DNA of 64,000 nt from assembly GCA_021604825.1 (NCBI GenBank), contig BQJS01000001.1, positions 1-64,000 on the forward strand, read 5' to 3'. This document shows positions 51,581-60,697 of the stretch, one piece after another (positions within the stretch are counted from its first letter, which is position 1; each line of letters opens with the position of its first letter). The position numbers and the translations under genes are program-made. The stretch is from Phycisphaerae bacterium. Its GTDB lineage: Bacteria; Planctomycetota; Phycisphaerae; UBA1845. Under the pieces are notes generated by a model that was not told the DNA's origin, ran no database searches, and saw only the letters and a list, made by a program, of their open reading frames with translations.

Positions 51581-53367
51581 TCGTGGAACATGACATTCTC
51601 TGTCGGCACCTCGTTGCTTTCGCTTGGGTCGTTGGCACGTGTGGCATGTTGGGTGGTTGTGCGACGCCCGAGAAACAAGCTGGCGCGCTGTTTGAAGATT
51701 ATTGGCAGGCGCGGCTGTCTCACTCGCCGACTTGGGCGACTGACATTGGCGAGCACCGTTACAACGATCGGCTGGATGATTTGTCGATCGGTGAGCATGA
51801 GCGGTGGAGTGCCATGAGTCGGCACTTCTTGGATCGCTCCGCTTCGTTGGATCGGACGGGAATGTCAGCAATGGCGCGGTCTAATTGTGCCATCTTCGAA
51901 AGACAGTTGCGAGACGAATTACTGCGCGACGAGTGTCATTCGCGACTCATGCCGATCAAGCATCAAGGCAGTCCGCACCTTTCATTTCCGTTGATGCTGG
52001 TGTATCAGCCGTTTGAAACACCAGAAGACTATCGCAACTATATTTCAAGGCTTTGGGCTTGGCCGGCGCAGGTGGATCAGGTGATCGCCAATTGTCGCGA
52101 AGGCCTGACAATGGGCTATGTGCGTTCGCGGGTCATCATCGAAAAAGCTCTGCCTCAGATTCAGGCGCATTTGGTGGAAGTGCCCGCGGATAGTGAGTTT
52201 CACTCACCGATCAATAAGTTTCCGGATGGCTTCAGCGAAACAACGCGACAGGATCTCGCCAAAGAAATCGAACTCGCAATCAACGAAGCCGTCATTCCGG
52301 GATACAAACAGCTGGACGCGTTTGTCGTCAATGAATACTTGCCAGCCACCCGTGTGACGGTTGGCATCTGGGATGTGCCCGATGGTGATGCGATCTACGA
52401 CAAGTTGATTCGATATCATACCACGACGGAAATGTCGGCTGATGAAATCCATCAGATTGGCTTGGATGAGATCGCTCGCATTCGAAACGAGATGGACGAC
52501 GTTCGCGTCGAGATGGGGTTCTCCGGTTCAGTCGATGAGTTCATCACGTATATGACGACTGACCCGAGATTCAAGGCGGCATCGGGTCAAGAGTTGATGG
52601 CGTTGGCGCGATCGATTTTGGATCGAACGGAGCCAAGACTCTCAAAACTGTTTAACCGATTGCCGAAAGCTCGCTGCGGGTTGAAGGAGATCGAGGCGTT
52701 TCGTGCGGCATCAGCGCCGGCAGCCTACGCGTATCCCCCGGCGGCAGATGGTTCACGATCGGGATATTACTATGTGAATACCTACGAAGCGACCAAGCGG
52801 CCCACCTATACGATGGAGGCGCTAAGCTACCACGAGGCCTACCCAGGCCACCTGTTTCAGATTCCCCTTGATCTGGAGAACCCGGAGCTACCGATGTTTC
52901 GGCGGTACGGTAGCTTCACGGCGTACATTGAGGGGTGGGCGCTGTACGCGGAAGGGCTGGGGTTTGAGATTGGTGGCTATCAAACGCCGGAGTCGCGTTT
53001 TGGTCGGCATGCGTATGATGCTTGGCGTGCGGCGCGGTTGGTGGTGGATACGGGAATACATCGCAAACGCTGGACGCGGCAGCAAGCGGTTGACTATATG
53101 AAAACCAATACCGGATTGAGTGAATTGAATATCAATTCGGAGGTCGATCGGTACATCGCTTGGCCCGGTCAGGCGTTGGCGTACAAGATCGGTGAGTTGA
53201 CGATTCGCAAGCTACGGGCGAAAGCTGAGATGCACATGGGCGATTCGTTTGATGTGCGCGAGTTTCATGATGAATTGCTTTCACAGGGGGCTCAGCCGCT
53301 TTCTATTCTTACGGAGCGGATGAATCGTTGGATTGCGGTGCGTGCGGAAGCGCTGACGGCATCGTAA
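51577..53367 (+). CDS. DUF885 lipoprotein, putative metallopeptidase
   Basis: A 596-residue exported protein of the DUF885 family. A signal sequence with lipobox (MLGGC, Cys at about residue 28) starts it. The zinc motif of the family is HEAYPGHLFQ near residue 415, with the following LPMFRRYGSFTAYIEGWALYAEGLG carrying the third Glu, and RMNRWIAVRAEAL ends the fold. DUF885 proteins are related to M32-like metallocarboxypeptidases but their substrates are mostly unknown. It is coupled to pepF, one acting outside the membrane and the other inside, which suggests stepwise peptide use. Confidence 0.9.
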   Translation: MIVEHDILCRHLVAFAWVVGTCGMLGGCATPEKQAGALFEDYWQARLSHSPTWATDIGEHRYNDRLDDLSIGEHERWSAMSRHFLDRSASLDRTGMSAMARSNCAIFERQLRDELLRDECHSRLMPIKHQGSPHLSFPLMLVYQPFETPEDYRNYISRLWAWPAQVDQVIANCREGLTMGYVRSRVIIEKALPQIQAHLVEVPADSEFHSPINKFPDGFSETTRQDLAKEIELAINEAVIPGYKQLDAFVVNEYLPATRVTVGIWDVPDGDAIYDKLIRYHTTTEMSADEIHQIGLDEIARIRNEMDDVRVEMGFSGSVDEFITYMTTDPRFKAASGQELMALARSILDRTEPRLSKLFNRLPKARCGLKEIEAFRAASAPAAYAYPPAADGSRSGYYYVNTYEATKRPTYTMEALSYHEAYPGHLFQIPLDLENPELPMFRRYGSFTAYIEGWALYAEGLGFEIGGYQTPESRFGRHAYDAWRAARLVVDTGIHRKRWTRQQAVDYMKTNTGLSELNINSEVDRYIAWPGQALAYKIGELTIRKLRAKAEMHMGDSFDVREFHDELLSQGAQPLSILTERMNRWIAVRAEALTAS

Positions 53368-53372
53368 GGTTT

Positions 53373-53403
53373 GTCAGTCCCCCACCCTGAAGGGCGGGGC
53401 ACC
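53373..53403. repeat. GGTGCCCC-type dispersed hairpin repeat, copy 4 (inverted)
   Basis: Reads GTCAGTCCCCCACCCTGAAG and then GGCGGGGCACC, the reverse complement of copies 2 and 3. It lies between the convergent DUF885 and gpmI genes and would form a hairpin in either transcript. Confidence 0.85.
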
Positions 53404-53422
53404 TGTGCGCATGTTGAGTTTT

Positions 53423-55048
53423 TTATTCGATTAGTGATTGTCCTCCCATTTCTTTTGGTTTGTCCAGGCCCATCATGGTTAATGCGGTTGGCATCAGGTC
53501 GGCTAACCGGCCGCCTTCGCGCAGTGTGTTTCCCTTCAGTTCGTCATCGATGACGATCGCTTCCACGTCGAAAACGGTGTGGGAGGTGTGCGGGAGGTTG
53601 GTGGCTGGGTCGATCATTTGTTCGCAGTTGCCGTGGTCGGCGGTGACGAGCAGGCAGCCACCTTGTTTGAGCGTCGCGTCGACGACTTTGCCCACGCATT
53701 CATCGACGGTCTGGACGGCATCGATGGCGGCTTGCAGGTTGCCGGTGTGTCCGACCATGTCACCGTTGGCGTAGTTCAAGATGATGGCGTCATATCGATT
53801 TGATTCGATGGCCTCCAGGACCTTTTCGGTCAATGGATAGGCGCTCATCTCGGGCTTCTGATCGTAGGTCGAGACGTCGCGCGGCGATGGCACGATTTGG
53901 CGGTCCTCGCCATCGAACGGCTCGTCGCGATAATCGTTGAAAAAGAACGTGACGTGCGGAAACTTTTCGGTTTCGGCACTTCGGTATTGCTTCAAACCGA
54001 GTTCCGAAATGTATTGCCCGAAAATGTTTTTCATCTTGGGCGGCTTGTTGAAGATGACGTTGACGGGCAAGCTGGTTTCGTAGGCGGTCATCGTGGCGAA
54101 GTAGACGTCGAGCTTCTTGGCCCGATCGAAACCCATCGTGCGGGTCGTACCGTCTTTGTCGGTCCCTTCGAAGGGGAACGCGTCAAGCGTGAACGCCTTC
54201 GAAAGTTCGCGCGGCCGATCGCCACGATAGTTGAAGAACAAGACGCTGTCGCCATCGCCAATGGTGGCGAGTGGTTTGCCTTCGGAATCTGTCATGACGC
54301 TGGGTTCGACAAACTCATCACCGGTGCGCGACGGTTCGATTGGGTTGTCGTAGTACGACTGAATTGCTTCAGTAGCAGACGCGAATTTTGAGCCGTCGCC
54401 ATCCGTCAACAGCCGATAGGCTTTCTCGACGCGGTCCCAGCGGTTGTCGCGATCCATCGCGTAGAACCGTCCGATCACGCTGGCCACCCGCCCGACGCCG
54501 AGTTCTTTCATTTTCGCTTCGATTTGGCGGATAAATTCGATGCCCTTGGTTGGCGGGCTGTCACGTCCGTCGGCGAAGGCGTGGAGAAACACGCACTGTC
54601 CATCAAATTCGAGACGCTTGGCCAATTCGAGAATGCCGTACAGATGGGCGAGCACGCTATGCACACCGGCATCGCTACAGAGACCGAGGATGTGAACATT
54701 GCCGCCGGTTTCTTTGGCGCGGGCGAAGGCGGCGCGCATCGTTTCATTTTCAAAAAACGACCCGTCGCGGATCGTTTTGGAAATTCGTAGCAACTCTTGA
54801 TCGACGATGCGACCGGCTCCGATGTTCTGATGTCCGACTTCACTATTGCCCATGATCCCGGGCGGTAGGCCGACATCTTCGCCACAGGTCTTGATCTGAA
54901 CGTGCGGGTATTCCTTCATCAGCCGATCATCGACCGGCGTCTTGGCGAGATGGACCGCATTGGCATGGTTCCATTCGGGATGCGGATTCGCGCCCCAGCC
55001 GTCACGGACGATCAAGACAAACGGGCGTTTCTTCGGTTGGGCGGGCAT
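53423..55048 (-). CDS. gpmI: Phosphoglycerate mutase, 2,3-bisphosphoglycerate-independent
   Basis: A 541-residue Mn-dependent glycolytic enzyme. The N terminus IVRDGWGANP contains the first metal Asp, GIMGNSEVGHQNIGAGRI the catalytic Ser, and the substrate-binding FADGRDSPP is present. The C-terminal phosphatase part has NYANGDMVGHTGNL and TADHGNCEQM with the remaining metal ligands, then LPHTSHTVFDVEAIVI. Length and order are normal for iPGM, with an insertion in the middle (FRKLxx region, about residues 290-330) longer than in Escherichia coli. It is 56 bp downstream of the membrane-anchored protein at 55105 on the same strand. Confidence 0.95.
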   Translation of the reverse strand: MPAQPKKRPFVLIVRDGWGANPHPEWNHANAVHLAKTPVDDRLMKEYPHVQIKTCGEDVGLPPGIMGNSEVGHQNIGAGRIVDQELLRISKTIRDGSFFENETMRAAFARAKETGGNVHILGLCSDAGVHSVLAHLYGILELAKRLEFDGQCVFLHAFADGRDSPPTKGIEFIRQIEAKMKELGVGRVASVIGRFYAMDRDNRWDRVEKAYRLLTDGDGSKFASATEAIQSYYDNPIEPSRTGDEFVEPSVMTDSEGKPLATIGDGDSVLFFNYRGDRPRELSKAFTLDAFPFEGTDKDGTTRTMGFDRAKKLDVYFATMTAYETSLPVNVIFNKPPKMKNIFGQYISELGLKQYRSAETEKFPHVTFFFNDYRDEPFDGEDRQIVPSPRDVSTYDQKPEMSAYPLTEKVLEAIESNRYDAIILNYANGDMVGHTGNLQAAIDAVQTVDECVGKVVDATLKQGGCLLVTADHGNCEQMIDPATNLPHTSHTVFDVEAIVIDDELKGNTLREGGRLADLMPTALTMMGLDKPKEMGGQSLIE

Positions 55049-55104
55049 CGGTCAGTCTCCGTATTGAATTCGCGCACTGCGGCGTCGATTGGTTGAATGC
55101 TGAA

Positions 55105-55896
55105 TCATCGCGGTTCGATGCGAATTTTCAATTCCCCGTTGGCCGTCGACGCACCGCGAAGTTTGATGACGTGGGGGCTGTTGGGCGCTTTGAAGACGTT
55201 TCGCCATTTGAGGCCATCGGTCAGTGCCTTGGCGGGCCCCACTTTCTGCAACTGTTTGAACACGAGGGCAGCAGGATCGGGCATGGTTTCAACGTCGAGA
55301 TCTTCATCCTTGAGGAAATCCTCGATCGGTTTGACGAGTTGCGAAAGCGGTACCGGAAGGGCGCCGGCTGTCACTTTGGTAATCCGGGCGGTGATGGTTT
55401 CATTCGTAATGTCGAGCGTGAGGTGGATTCCGACAATCGCCCGCCAACCCTGATAGTCGACGCGAGCACCGATGATGGCTCGGTTGTCGTCAAATACCAC
55501 GACAGGATCGCGGAGCCAGCGCGGCAACCACGCTTCGGCGTCGGGGTACAATTCGGCGCGGGCGACGATCCATTCGGAGACAGTGCGATCGATCAGAGTG
55601 AAGTCGAACGTTTCGCCCTTTTGGATCTTGGCGTTGAGTGAATCGTAGGTGTTGGGCAGGCTGTTGCGAATGCGCGTGAGGTCGCCCGACGCCACGCGGA
55701 CGGGTTTGTACCACGAGGGAATTTTTTGAAACGCAAACCAACCCACCACGGCGGTGATTGCAAGGATCGTGACGAGTGCGACGAACGCCCAGAGAATACG
55801 GCGGCCCCATCTTCGCTTGCGCCGCGTTGGAATCGAATCGGTGGGATCCATGCGAGTGGCTGTAAGCCTCGTTTGAGTCAAGCTCGAAGTCGTCAT
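55105..55896 (-). CDS. Single-pass membrane protein of unknown function
   Basis: A protein of about 263 residues: a Thr/Arg-rich N terminus, one membrane helix (RILWAFVALVTILAITAVVGWFAF, about residues 30-52), and a large external part. The external part has strands and helices (FTLIDRTVSEWIVARAELY, ARVDYQGWRAIVGIHLTLDITNETITARITKVTAG, VFKQLQKVGPAKALTDGL). Repeated turns around ITARI and KIRI look like a lipid-binding or BPI-like fold, but that is a guess. The start at 55896 is an ATG before the basic region; another lies at 55854. It may be cotranscribed with gpmI. Confidence 0.6.
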   Translation of the reverse strand: MTTSSLTQTRLTATRMDPTDSIPTRRKRRWGRRILWAFVALVTILAITAVVGWFAFQKIPSWYKPVRVASGDLTRIRNSLPNTYDSLNAKIQKGETFDFTLIDRTVSEWIVARAELYPDAEAWLPRWLRDPVVVFDDNRAIIGARVDYQGWRAIVGIHLTLDITNETITARITKVTAGALPVPLSQLVKPIEDFLKDEDLDVETMPDPAALVFKQLQKVGPAKALTDGLKWRNVFKAPNSPHVIKLRGASTANGELKIRIEPR

Positions 55897-56036
55897 AGCG
55901 GTGTCGAGCGCATAAACTTGTCTGATTCGCGCGTCTGTTGCGTGCAGATCGCGTGTCAATTGACCCGCATCTTGCAGCCACCCTACAATCACGCGATTCA
56001 GTCGTCCAGCGTCTCCGTTTACCTGTGGGTGTATGC

Positions 56037-56855
56037 ATGATTTCACGTCTTGGACTGATCGCACTGTTTATATTTTGGCTGGCCTCGATGGCCTGGCTTG
56101 GTTGGCACGACGTTTGGCCGGCATGGACGGCTGTCGATGCGCCCAGGTTCGATGGCGGTGATTGGCTGACCGAAGAAACGTCGCAGTCGCAGCTTCGCAT
56201 TGTCGATCAATTCAAGCGGCGCGTCGGGACGGTGTGGACCGAATATACGGAGAATAAGGCGCGGATTTCGCGCAACGACACAGTCTGGATCGACGGGCTT
56301 GGACCGGTGCCGATGCTGCGTATCGAGATTGATTCCGATTTCACCAAGGAGGGGCATCTCGACGAAATCCAAATGGACCTTTTCGGTGCGGGTGAGAAGT
56401 TTAAATTGCTCGGCGAGCGGTACAGCGGGCATCTGGCATTCAAGATGGATCTTGGAACGCGGACGCAATACTTCAAGGTTGATGCAGCCGCAGTCGGTAC
56501 GGTGGACAGCATGTTTCGACCGTTTGCGACTTTGCCACGGCTTGAGGTAGGTCAATCGTGGCGGACGCACGTGTTCAATCCGCTGGCGGCGCTGACGGGT
56601 GTCGGCTCGAAGCTGATTCCGATGCTGGTCAAAGTGACCGGGTGGGAATCGATCAAAACGGATGAGGGCGAGGCCAAGTGTTTCGTCATCGAAGCCGGAA
56701 AAGCCCGCGCCTGGGTGAAGACCAATGGCGTTGTCGTGCGTCAGGTAGTGACGCTGCCTATCGGCGGGACGCTATCGATTGAAGCCGAACCATACAACGC
56801 AGACCGCCGCGATCGAATCCGACAGATCGATTTGCCCAGCGGTGATGAAGAATAA
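56037..56855 (+). CDS. Single-pass exported protein preceding an ABC exporter
   Basis: A 272-residue protein: an N-terminal membrane helix or signal (LGLIALFIFWLASMAWLGW, residues about 4-22) followed by an all-beta-looking external part without Cys clusters. Notable segments are TEYTENKARISRNDTVWIDG, GHLAFKMDLGTRTQYFKVDAAAVG and WVKTNGVVVRQVVTLPIGGTLSIE. I do not recognise the family. It starts an apparent operon with the ABC ATPase (38 bp downstream) and the permease, so it may be a substrate, receptor or assembly partner of that exporter. Confidence 0.65.
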   Translation: MISRLGLIALFIFWLASMAWLGWHDVWPAWTAVDAPRFDGGDWLTEETSQSQLRIVDQFKRRVGTVWTEYTENKARISRNDTVWIDGLGPVPMLRIEIDSDFTKEGHLDEIQMDLFGAGEKFKLLGERYSGHLAFKMDLGTRTQYFKVDAAAVGTVDSMFRPFATLPRLEVGQSWRTHVFNPLAALTGVGSKLIPMLVKVTGWESIKTDEGEAKCFVIEAGKARAWVKTNGVVVRQVVTLPIGGTLSIEAEPYNADRRDRIRQIDLPSGDEE

Positions 56856-56893
56856 CTTAGGAGCCCAAGTTCGCAGGAGTTGTGCCAATACTT

Positions 56894-57709
56894 ATGCAAC
56901 TATCCATCGACATTCAATCGGTTCACAAACACTTCGGTCGCAAGGTGGCTGTTCATGATTTGACATTGAGCATTCCGCCGGGCGAGCTTTTTGCTTTTCT
57001 TGGGCCGAATGGGGCTGGTAAGACGACGACGATCAAGATGATCTGCGGGTTGTTGCATCCGCAGCGCGGGACGATTGATGTTTGTGGTCATCGCATGGGG
57101 ATCAATGGGTTGGCTGGCAAGGCGAAACTGGCGTATGTGCCTGATCAGCCGTTTCTTTACGATAAATTGACCGGGCGGGAATTCCTGCTTTTTGTCGGCG
57201 AGATGTATCGCGTACCGGCCGCTGATCAGAAGCGTATCATTGACGAGTTGGCTGATCGGTTGGCGATGGGCGACTTTCTCGACAAGCTCACCGAGAGTTA
57301 TTCGCACGGGATGAAGCAGAAGGTGGTCTTGTCAGCCGCGTTGATGCACGACCCGGAAGTGCTGATCATCGACGAGCCGATGGTGGGGCTTGATCCCCGT
57401 ACGGTTCGCGTGGTGAAGGACTTGTTTCGCGAACGGGTCAATCAAGGTCGCACGGTGTTCATGAGTACGCACACATTGGGCGTTGCGGAAGCTGTCGCCG
57501 ATCGTATTGGCATTCTCAATCATGGACGGCTGGTATGCCTTGGCACGATGGCTGAACTCCGCGCCCAAGCGGCGGCTGAGCATTCGCTGGAAGACATCTT
57601 CCTCGAATTGACGCATCCTGAATTACAGGCATCTGACGGACTACCCGCCGAAGCGATACCGAACGGCTTGTCGACGACCGAAGGAGATTCGCATGTCGTC
57701 GAGTCCTGA
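56894..57709 (+). CDS. ABC transporter ATP-binding protein
   Basis: A 271-residue ATPase subunit. Walker A is GPNGAGKTTTIKM (near residue 36), the signature is a divergent YSHGMKQKVVLS, Walker B is VLIIDEPMVGLDP and the switch His sits in MSTHTLG. The DRIGILNHGRLVCLGTM segment ends the fold. The closest type is the export family of Ccm/NatA-like subunits, usually with a permease in the same operon, as here: the permease gene begins 17 bp before this one ends. It starts at ATG 56894; the GTG at 56882 is an alternative. Confidence 0.93.
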   Translation: MQLSIDIQSVHKHFGRKVAVHDLTLSIPPGELFAFLGPNGAGKTTTIKMICGLLHPQRGTIDVCGHRMGINGLAGKAKLAYVPDQPFLYDKLTGREFLLFVGEMYRVPAADQKRIIDELADRLAMGDFLDKLTESYSHGMKQKVVLSAALMHDPEVLIIDEPMVGLDPRTVRVVKDLFRERVNQGRTVFMSTHTLGVAEAVADRIGILNHGRLVCLGTMAELRAQAAAEHSLEDIFLELTHPELQASDGLPAEAIPNGLSTTEGDSHVVES

Positions 57710-59405
57710 CGCTTCAGTTGCGATCCTGCGTTCGCCGATTGGCGTGTTCTCGTTGGTGCGGGTCAAATCGGTCGCACTTCGCAACCGGGTTTCGCAAGCG
57801 ATCGCCGATTCCCCGATCAAGTTTCTGGCGACAGTGGCGCTGTTGGGCGTGGTGTGGGTGGGGTTGTACCTGCTTTTTGTCGCGGTGTTTATGTTTCTCA
57901 AGCAGTCGCGAATGGAAGCGGCGATCGCCATCCCGATGGTGTTTAGCTTTTTCTTCGTCGCAATGCTCGTGATGCTCACGGTGTCCAACGCAATCATCGC
58001 GTACACGTCGCTTTTTGCCGTCGAGGAAGCCGCGTATCTATTGTCGTCGCCGGTTCCACCGCGCGCCTACGTTTGGCTTAAGTACATAGAAACGCTGATC
58101 TTTTCGAGTTGGTCGTTGATCCTTCTCGGATTGCCGTTGATGTTCGCGATGGCCGACACAAACTCGGATGCATCCAGCTACTATTACCTGTTCTTCATTT
58201 CGTTTTTTATCTGTTTCGTTCCGATTCCCGGGGCGGCTGGTCTGGTGCTGGCTTGGATGATCGCGCGGTTTCTCGATCGTAATGTACGGCGACGGTTGAT
58301 CATCACTGCCGCGTTGGTGCTGGCGGTTGGTCTGATTTGGACGATTCAATCGATGACGGCTGAGAATGCCGCGTCGGATCAATGGCTCACGAATTTCCTG
58401 CTGCGGGTTAACTTCGTGCAATCGGCGCTGCTTCCCAGCAGTTGGGTGGTGCGCGGGGTGGAAGCCGCCATCGAATCGCAGACGACGCTGGCGCTTTCTT
58501 ACCTGGCCGTCACGATCGCCAATGCGATGTTTCTCAGTGTGGTGGCTGTGCGAATCGTATCGCTGAAGTTCATGTCGGCATTTGACCGGGCGTTGTCGTC
58601 GCGCGGCGGAGAGCGATCGACCGCAGCCTCCCCGGCGATTGGCCTTGCGGGGAAGGTGTTTTTCTATCTGCCGCTGGGGCAACGCTTGATCGCGGCGAAA
58701 GACTTGCGAACGTTTTTTCGCGATCCGATTCAGTGGACGCAGTTGGTGGTGCTGTTTGGTTTGATGGCGTTGTATCTGGTGAACGTGCCGAAGCTATCGG
58801 GGGCCAAGCCGCTTGAGGGTTGGGGGATGGTGATCCCGTTCTTGAATTTCGGGGCACTGAGTTTCATCCTGGCGACGTTTACCAGCCGCTTTGTGTTTCC
58901 GCTGGTGTCGCTCGAGGGGCAGCAGCTTTGGTTGATCGGGATGTTGCCCTTGTCGCCCTGGCAGATATTGGTTGCAAAGTTTGCGTTTGCGATGACGGTG
59001 TCAACGTTTGTGGCGTTTTCGACGACCGTACTTGCGGTGATCATGCTAAAAATGCCGCCTGATTGGGCTGTGTTGCAGGTGACCGTTACCGTGGCGACGT
59101 GTTTCGGCTTGTGTGGGTTCGCAGTGGGGATCGGTGCTCGGCTACCAATGTTTGAGCAACGAAACGCAGCGCGGATTGCGAATGGTTTTGGCGGCACGGT
59201 GAATTTGGTCGTTTCCGTCATGCTCGTACTGACAATGCTCAGCGGCATGGGCGCGGTTGGATTTCACAATCGAACGCGCGGTTTCGACGAAGCGCTGGAC
59301 GCCCAGACGTTGGCGATTGCAGGCGTGATGGTCGTCGTTGCGTTGGCCGGCGGATTCACAGCAATGGTCATTGGAGCGCGGCATCTACGCCGTGCGGAAA
59401 TCTGA
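57693..59405 (+). CDS. ABC exporter permease protein
   Basis: A 570-residue membrane protein with about twelve helices in two halves separated by a soluble loop (about residues 290-345, RALSSRGGERSTAA...). Typical stretches are LLGVVWVGLYLLFVAVFMFL and VEEAAYLLSSPVPPRAYVWLKYIETLIFSSWSLILLG, the latter resembling the conserved helix-loop of 'putative ABC exporter' proteins. It overlaps the ATPase gene by 17 bp, so the two subunits are made together. The exported substrate is unknown. Confidence 0.85.
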   Translation: MSSSPDASVAILRSPIGVFSLVRVKSVALRNRVSQAIADSPIKFLATVALLGVVWVGLYLLFVAVFMFLKQSRMEAAIAIPMVFSFFFVAMLVMLTVSNAIIAYTSLFAVEEAAYLLSSPVPPRAYVWLKYIETLIFSSWSLILLGLPLMFAMADTNSDASSYYYLFFISFFICFVPIPGAAGLVLAWMIARFLDRNVRRRLIITAALVLAVGLIWTIQSMTAENAASDQWLTNFLLRVNFVQSALLPSSWVVRGVEAAIESQTTLALSYLAVTIANAMFLSVVAVRIVSLKFMSAFDRALSSRGGERSTAASPAIGLAGKVFFYLPLGQRLIAAKDLRTFFRDPIQWTQLVVLFGLMALYLVNVPKLSGAKPLEGWGMVIPFLNFGALSFILATFTSRFVFPLVSLEGQQLWLIGMLPLSPWQILVAKFAFAMTVSTFVAFSTTVLAVIMLKMPPDWAVLQVTVTVATCFGLCGFAVGIGARLPMFEQRNAARIANGFGGTVNLVVSVMLVLTMLSGMGAVGFHNRTRGFDEALDAQTLAIAGVMVVVALAGGFTAMVIGARHLRRAEI

Positions 59406-59430
59406 TCATGACATCATTGGGAAGTTGAAC

Positions 59431-59802
59431 GTGCCTGATTCTCGCACAACTGATGCTGAATATGTCGAATCGTTGGCAATCCAAAGCCGTGATGCCCAGT
59501 TGGCGATTCATATTCGGCGAGCGATTGCGTCGATGTGTTCAGTCGATCCTGAACAGCTTTGCGCTCAGGACGATGCGCAAAGATTGAACAAGAAAATGAA
59601 GGGATGGGGAAGCCTTGGTCAGATTGAGTTTGTCATGGCGCTCGAGGATTCGATCGGAGACGAAGATGTTCAGGTGTATGGGCCGAATCTTGAGCGGATC
59701 CCGCCATTGGTTGGACTACGGATTCTTGGTCTTCGCCAAGAATCCCCCGCCAACTTTGGTGAATGGGTGGTGAGTTGCGTGAAAGTGCTTGCGGCTCGCT
59801 GA
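59431..59802 (+). CDS. Unknown small protein at the end of the ABC operon
   Basis: A 123-residue soluble protein, mostly helical, with ESLAIQSRDAQLAIHIRRAIA, CAQDDAQRLNKKMKGWGSLGQIEFVMALEDSIG and a C-terminal part ending SCVKVLAAR. I know no family. It starts at GTG 59431, with GGAAG upstream, 25 bp behind the permease and on the same strand, so it may be cotranscribed; the frame is open further upstream but overlaps the permease. It is convergent with the DUF6487 gene. Confidence 0.5.
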   Translation: MPDSRTTDAEYVESLAIQSRDAQLAIHIRRAIASMCSVDPEQLCAQDDAQRLNKKMKGWGSLGQIEFVMALEDSIGDEDVQVYGPNLERIPPLVGLRILGLRQESPANFGEWVVSCVKVLAAR

Positions 59803-59815
59803 TTTCTTTAAGTCG

Positions 59816-60127
59816 CTACTTCTTTTTCTTGAATTCTTTCCAGTTAAGAGCCTCTGTGTACGCGAAGACAACCAAGTCGCACTTCACGCATCGAACGGCC
59901 TTGAGTGGTTCGGGGTCTTGGACGCCTGAGAACTTGAAGGATTTGGGCCGGTCCTTGCGCTGAAGGTAGAGCACTTCCTTTGTAAAGTCTTCAATCACTT
60001 CGTTGCGATTCACGCGCGACCAGCAAACGATATCTTCACCGCCGTGGACGAATCCGACCTCCATTGATGCGCTGCAATTTGGGCATTTCGCAGGAAGGTT
60101 TGATGTGGTGTTGGCTTGATCGCTCAC
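59816..60127 (-). CDS. DUF6487-like zinc-ribbon protein
   Basis: A 103-residue soluble protein with two Cys pairs: CPNCSASMEVGFVHGGEDIV near residue 15 and VRCVKCDLVVFAY near 80. The pattern CPxCxxxMExGxx, an aromatic W-x-R middle, and a final CxxCxLVV is that of the PF20097 (DUF6487) family, whose function is unknown. It is the last gene of the trmB-eamA-dinB operon, 9 bp behind the DinB gene, and ends with a Lys-rich tail. Confidence 0.75.
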   Translation of the reverse strand: MSDQANTTSNLPAKCPNCSASMEVGFVHGGEDIVCWSRVNRNEVIEDFTKEVLYLQRKDRPKSFKFSGVQDPEPLKAVRCVKCDLVVFAYTEALNWKEFKKKK

Positions 60128-60136
60128 GTCGTCCTC

Positions 60137-60679
60137 CTACGTCTGCTTTGGAAAGACTCCAAGGTGCCCGACCCATGGGCCAATGGCGTCTTTGTATTGG
60201 TGGGCCATGCATTTGGCGACTTGGTGGATGTGATTCAAATCGTGGGCGACCCAGGTGGCGAGTAGCTCGCGGAGTTTGACGCTGCCTAGTACCGGGTGTT
60301 TTCCGGTAAGTTCGAGTTGTGCGCCGGTGATCCCCAGGTTGGTCAGATCGTCTAACGCTTCGCTGCGGACTTGTTCAAACTCGTCGAGCAATTCGGCAAT
60401 CGTCTTGCCCTGGCTTTTTTCGTACATCGCATATCGATCGAATGGAACGAACGGTTCCGTATCCTGAGTTTCTAGGATTTGGCGGGTGCGGGTGATCCAA
60501 TCGGTTTGATCACCATGAATTAGATGACCGACTACATCAAATGGGCTGAACGTATCGGCGCCGTAGTTATTTGATGTCCAATGCTCGGGCAGTGAGGAGA
60601 GCATAGCCTTAAGGACGCCTGGCGTGCGCGAAAGTACGTCAGCCGACTCCTCAAGATTGAAGTCGAGTTTGCTGGGCAT
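60137..60679 (-). CDS. DinB-like metalloprotein
   Basis: A 180-residue four-helix-bundle protein of the DinB superfamily. The metal-binding His appear in the segments VVGHLIHGDQTDWI (near residue 50) and ATWVAHDLNHIHQVAK (near 145), which is the typical arrangement of the trio. Family members are thiol S-transferases or enzymes of unknown activity; no partner tells which. It lies 18 bp behind the EamA gene on the same strand. Confidence 0.85.
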   Translation of the reverse strand: MPSKLDFNLEESADVLSRTPGVLKAMLSSLPEHWTSNNYGADTFSPFDVVGHLIHGDQTDWITRTRQILETQDTEPFVPFDRYAMYEKSQGKTIAELLDEFEQVRSEALDDLTNLGITGAQLELTGKHPVLGSVKLRELLATWVAHDLNHIHQVAKCMAHQYKDAIGPWVGHLGVFPKQT

Positions 60680-60697
60680 GTCTTCAAGGCCCTCCGA

